NCBI GenBank assembly: GCA_947652805.1
Contig: CANTEM010000039.1
Location: 1-8,309 of the forward strand
From: an uncultured Clostridia bacterium
GTDB taxonomy: Bacteria > Bacillota > Clostridia > Oscillospirales > CAG-272
Direction: 5' to 3'
DNA: 8,309 bases
Shown here: positions 6,280 through 8,309 of the stretch, piece by piece
Numbering within the stretch: position 1 is the stretch's first letter
How the letters are laid out: the number at the start of each line of letters is the position of its first letter
Notes under the pieces: model-generated
What the model was told of the DNA's origin: nothing
The model's input: only the letters and a program-made list of their open reading frames with translations
Databases searched by the model: none
Translations under genes and position numbers: made by a program

Positions 6280-7218
6280 ATGAAATATACAGAAGTTGCA
6301 GGAAAGAAACTATCCGGCATGTCCCTGGGTACCGTGCAGCTTGGTATGAATTACGGCATTGCCAACAGGGGCGGTCAGCCCGATTTGCAGCAGAGCTTTT
6401 CTATGCTGCATGCGGCACTTGACAAAGGCGTGACAAGTCTGGACACTGCCCGGGCGTATGGAAATGCAGAAGAAGTGCTGGGCGCGTTCTTTCGGGAATA
6501 TACCGGACAGATGCCTTTCCTTACTACAAAGGTTCCCCGGTTTAATTTGGACGGCGAGCGGGAAATCGAAGCCTTTATTGTAGGGAGTGTGGAGACCTCC
6601 CTGGAAAAGCTTGGTGTATCCAAGGTGAACTGCATCATGCTGCATCATCCCACCAACCTGTATAAAAATGGGGAAATCACCGCAAGGCATATGGAGAGTC
6701 TTGTTCGTCGGGGATATGCTGATATGGTAGGTGCTTCCGTGTACACCGGAGACGAAGTGGCGGAAATGCTGCGGTATCCGGCATATACTGCAACACAGGT
6801 TCCTATGAGTGTGTTTGATCAGCGGCTTATCGTATCTGGTACCGTTGACGCATTGCAGGAGCGGGGAATTGTTACCTTTGTGCGGAGCGTATTTTTGCAG
6901 GGGCTGTTTTTTCTGGATCCGGAAAAAATCGAGGATCCTTTGCTTGTGGAATATGCGAAACCGAAAATCCGACAGTTGCGGGACTTTGCAGATGCTGAGT
7001 GTATGAGCGTAGCACAGCTTGCCATTGCCTTTATGCGGGATGTTCCGGGAATTACAAGCCTGGTGCTTGGAGCGGATACGGAAGCCCAGGTCACTTCCAA
7101 TTTGCAGTATTTTGACGTTCCGCCCATCAGCGAAAAAACGCGCCGTCTGATGGAATCTGCTTTTGCAGATGTGAATATACCGAAAATTATGGAAGTGTTA
7201 TCCAGACCGAAATCTTAA
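6280..7218 (+). CDS. aldo/keto reductase
   Basis: 312-residue NADPH-type aldo/keto reductase with a TIM-barrel fold, cytosolic. The catalytic tetrad is visible: Asp55 and Tyr60 in LDTARAYG (54-61), Lys84 in LTTKV and His122 in IMLHHP. The cofactor-binding end LVLGADTEAQVTSNL (261-275) matches the family's GA.T..Q...N pattern. The N-terminal LGTVQLGMNYGIANRGGQP (16-34) recalls, from memory, AKRs encoded in sialic/legionaminic-type sugar clusters, so a sugar substrate is likely. The aldehyde released by the preceding aldolase is an attractive candidate substrate, because the two genes are only two bases apart and translation is probably coupled; the Shine-Dalgarno of its own is weak and distant. 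An additional in-frame shift or truncation is not seen. Family assignment is firm, role inferred. Confidence 0.88.
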   Translation: MKYTEVAGKKLSGMSLGTVQLGMNYGIANRGGQPDLQQSFSMLHAALDKGVTSLDTARAYGNAEEVLGAFFREYTGQMPFLTTKVPRFNLDGEREIEAFIVGSVETSLEKLGVSKVNCIMLHHPTNLYKNGEITARHMESLVRRGYADMVGASVYTGDEVAEMLRYPAYTATQVPMSVFDQRLIVSGTVDALQERGIVTFVRSVFLQGLFFLDPEKIEDPLLVEYAKPKIRQLRDFADAECMSVAQLAIAFMRDVPGITSLVLGADTEAQVTSNLQYFDVPPISEKTRRLMESAFADVNIPKIMEVLSRPKS

Positions 7219-7246
7219 ACGTATCCTGAAAACTGCATTATGATTT

Positions 7247-7263
7247 TGCCGCTTTCCGCGGCA
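7247..7263 (+). promoter_or_regulatory. hairpin before the Gfo/Idh/MocA gene
   Basis: Perfect 6 bp GC-rich inverted repeat TGCCGC / GCGGCA with a 5-base loop TTTCC, extendable by T-G wobble pairs. It ends 16 bases before the ATG at 7280, directly ahead of the ribosome binding site GGAG (7269-7272). No T-run follows, so it is not a clear terminator. Its size and distance to the next start match the hairpin at 4610-4628, although the sequence differs. Confidence 0.5.
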
Positions 7264-7279
7264 GGAACGGAGTTATAGT

Positions 7280-8245
7280 ATGCAAACTTTTCCTCTTGGA
7301 GATAAAGAACTGAAAATCGGTATTCTGGGAATGACGGAAGGAAACGGACATCCCTATTCCTGGAGCGCAATGTTCAACGGCTTCGATATGCGTTATATGG
7401 CGGAATGCCCCTTCCCGGTGATTCCGGCATATCTTAAGAAACAGCCCCCCCATACAATCGGTATTCCCGGCGCCCATATTACCCATATCTGCTGCACCGG
7501 CTACGCTGAACGGGACATGGCTGAACATATGGCGAAGGCATCCAATATTCCAAATGTTGTGGATGATCCGCTGGAGATGCTGGGACAGGTGGACGCGGTT
7601 ATTTGTGCAACAGATATCGGCGATGAGCATATCGCACGCTGCAAGCCTTTTCTGGATGCGGGAATTCCCATGTTTATTGACAAGCCTCTGGTGAATACGG
7701 AAAAAGATTTGCAAACCTTTGTACGGTGGCGCCGGGAGGGAAAGCAGTTCCTGTCTTCCTCCTGTATGCGATACAGCAAGGAATTGGAGCCGTACTATGC
7801 GTCGCCCTATCATTTGGGAAAGCTTATGTATGTTTGCTCACCTATGTCCAAAAAATGGGAAACTTACGGCATTCATGCCATTGAGGCAGTATATCCTCTG
7901 CTGGGTCCCGGATTTGTTTCTGTACAGAATACGGGAACCTATGAGCAGGCACAGGTGCATCTGATCCATGAAAGCGGATGCCGGGTGGATATCCCCCAGG
8001 GAATCGGTATGGCAGGCGCCGGCATGCAGATCGTGGGAACGGACGATTATGTATATGTGGACTGCAAGGATTCCTACTACAGCTTTAAAAAGCAGCTGGA
8101 TTTGTTTGTCCATTGGCTGCGGACTGGAGAGGAACCATATCCCTTTGATGAGACCGTTGAACTGATGAAAATTATCATTGCCGGACTGCGTAGCCGGGAA
8201 GAAGGCGGCAGAGTAGTGGCGCTGTCGGAGATATGTGCAGAGTGA
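7280..8245 (+). CDS. Gfo/Idh/MocA-family oxidoreductase
   Basis: 321-residue NAD(P)-dependent sugar or cyclitol dehydrogenase of the Gfo/Idh/MocA family, cytosolic. The N-terminal Rossmann domain starts at LKIGILG (11-17) but continues TEGNGHPYSW (19-28) instead of the usual GxGxxG, an atypical dinucleotide loop. DAVICATDIGDEH (105-117) is the second strand region, and FIDKP (132-136) is the family's EKP motif with Asp in place of Glu and the catalytic-type Lys135. Tyr196-Gly-Ile-His199 with Glu202 corresponds to the substrate-side GxHxxD segment. The C-terminal alpha/beta domain includes DLFVHWLRTGEEPYP (274-288) and ends VVALSEICAE, both typical of the family. GGAG (7269-7272) seven bases before the ATG fixes the start. 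Last gene of the visible operon, 61 bases after the aldo/keto reductase, followed by AT-rich sequence. It may catalyse the first oxidation or an epimerisation of the sugar; substrate unknown. Confidence 0.88.
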   Translation: MQTFPLGDKELKIGILGMTEGNGHPYSWSAMFNGFDMRYMAECPFPVIPAYLKKQPPHTIGIPGAHITHICCTGYAERDMAEHMAKASNIPNVVDDPLEMLGQVDAVICATDIGDEHIARCKPFLDAGIPMFIDKPLVNTEKDLQTFVRWRREGKQFLSSSCMRYSKELEPYYASPYHLGKLMYVCSPMSKKWETYGIHAIEAVYPLLGPGFVSVQNTGTYEQAQVHLIHESGCRVDIPQGIGMAGAGMQIVGTDDYVYVDCKDSYYSFKKQLDLFVHWLRTGEEPYPFDETVELMKIIIAGLRSREEGGRVVALSEICAE

Positions 8246-8309
8246 ATAAACACATTGTACAGAATAAATGAAATAATCATACATAATTTGACAAATATAT
8301 CAAAAGAAC
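8246..8309 (+). promoter_or_regulatory. AT-rich operon end with possible -35 element and inverted repeat
   Basis: The last 64 bases have no gene and are much richer in A+T than the rest. TTGACA at 8288-8293 is a perfect -35 hexamer; with a normal 17-base spacer the -10 would fall just past the window edge. It lies inside an inverted repeat TTTGA (8287-8291) / TCAAA (8300-8304), which could be an operator overlapping the promoter. No intrinsic terminator hairpin is visible for the preceding operon. A single feature of this kind in AT-rich DNA can arise by chance. Confidence 0.3.

Noticed and set aside
7240..7278. 12-codon frame (MILPLSAAGTEL) ending one base before the Gfo/Idh/MocA start
   Set aside because: No ribosome binding site precedes it, and it coincides with the hairpin and the real gene's Shine-Dalgarno.

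Overview
The window holds eight genes, all on the + strand and tightly spaced (gaps of 2 to about 60 bases). It reads as the middle and end of one catabolic operon. Shine-Dalgarno sites of the AAGGAG/GGAG type, balanced base composition, standard stop codons and enzymes typical of gut anaerobes suggest a member of the Bacillota, probably Clostridia. That is an inference; no marker gene is present to fix the taxon.

Layout: the 3' part of an FGGY carbohydrate kinase (1-1200, cut by the window edge); a divergent NagB-like (glucosamine-6-phosphate deaminase fold) protein (1245-2177); a NagA-like amidohydrolase (2185-3273); a cytosolic neutral-ceramidase-family hydrolase (3329-4594); a short-chain dehydrogenase (4643-5440); an HpaI-type class II pyruvate aldolase (5492-6277); an aldo/keto reductase (6280-7218); and a Gfo/Idh/MocA oxidoreductase (7280-8245). 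After the last gene the sequence becomes AT-rich and ends in a perfect TTGACA inside a small inverted repeat, possibly the promoter of the next transcription unit. The window contains no transporter, regulator, glycoside hydrolase, RNA gene, mobile element or CRISPR array. I found no convincing intrinsic terminator.

Taken together the genes look like a pathway for an unusual, probably N-acylated, sugar or sugar acid. Three different oxidoreductases could rearrange or oxidise it, two metal-dependent hydrolase types (NagA-like and ceramidase-like) could remove an acyl group, the NagB-like protein could deaminate or isomerise, the kinase could phosphorylate, and the aldolase could split a 2-keto-3-deoxy acid into pyruvate and an aldehyde. 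The substrate cannot be read from the sequence. The most notable signal is that both Nag-like proteins depart from their families at the residues that normally handle the phosphorylated amino sugar. A plain GlcNAc-6-phosphate route is therefore unlikely and an uncharacterised pathway is plausible.
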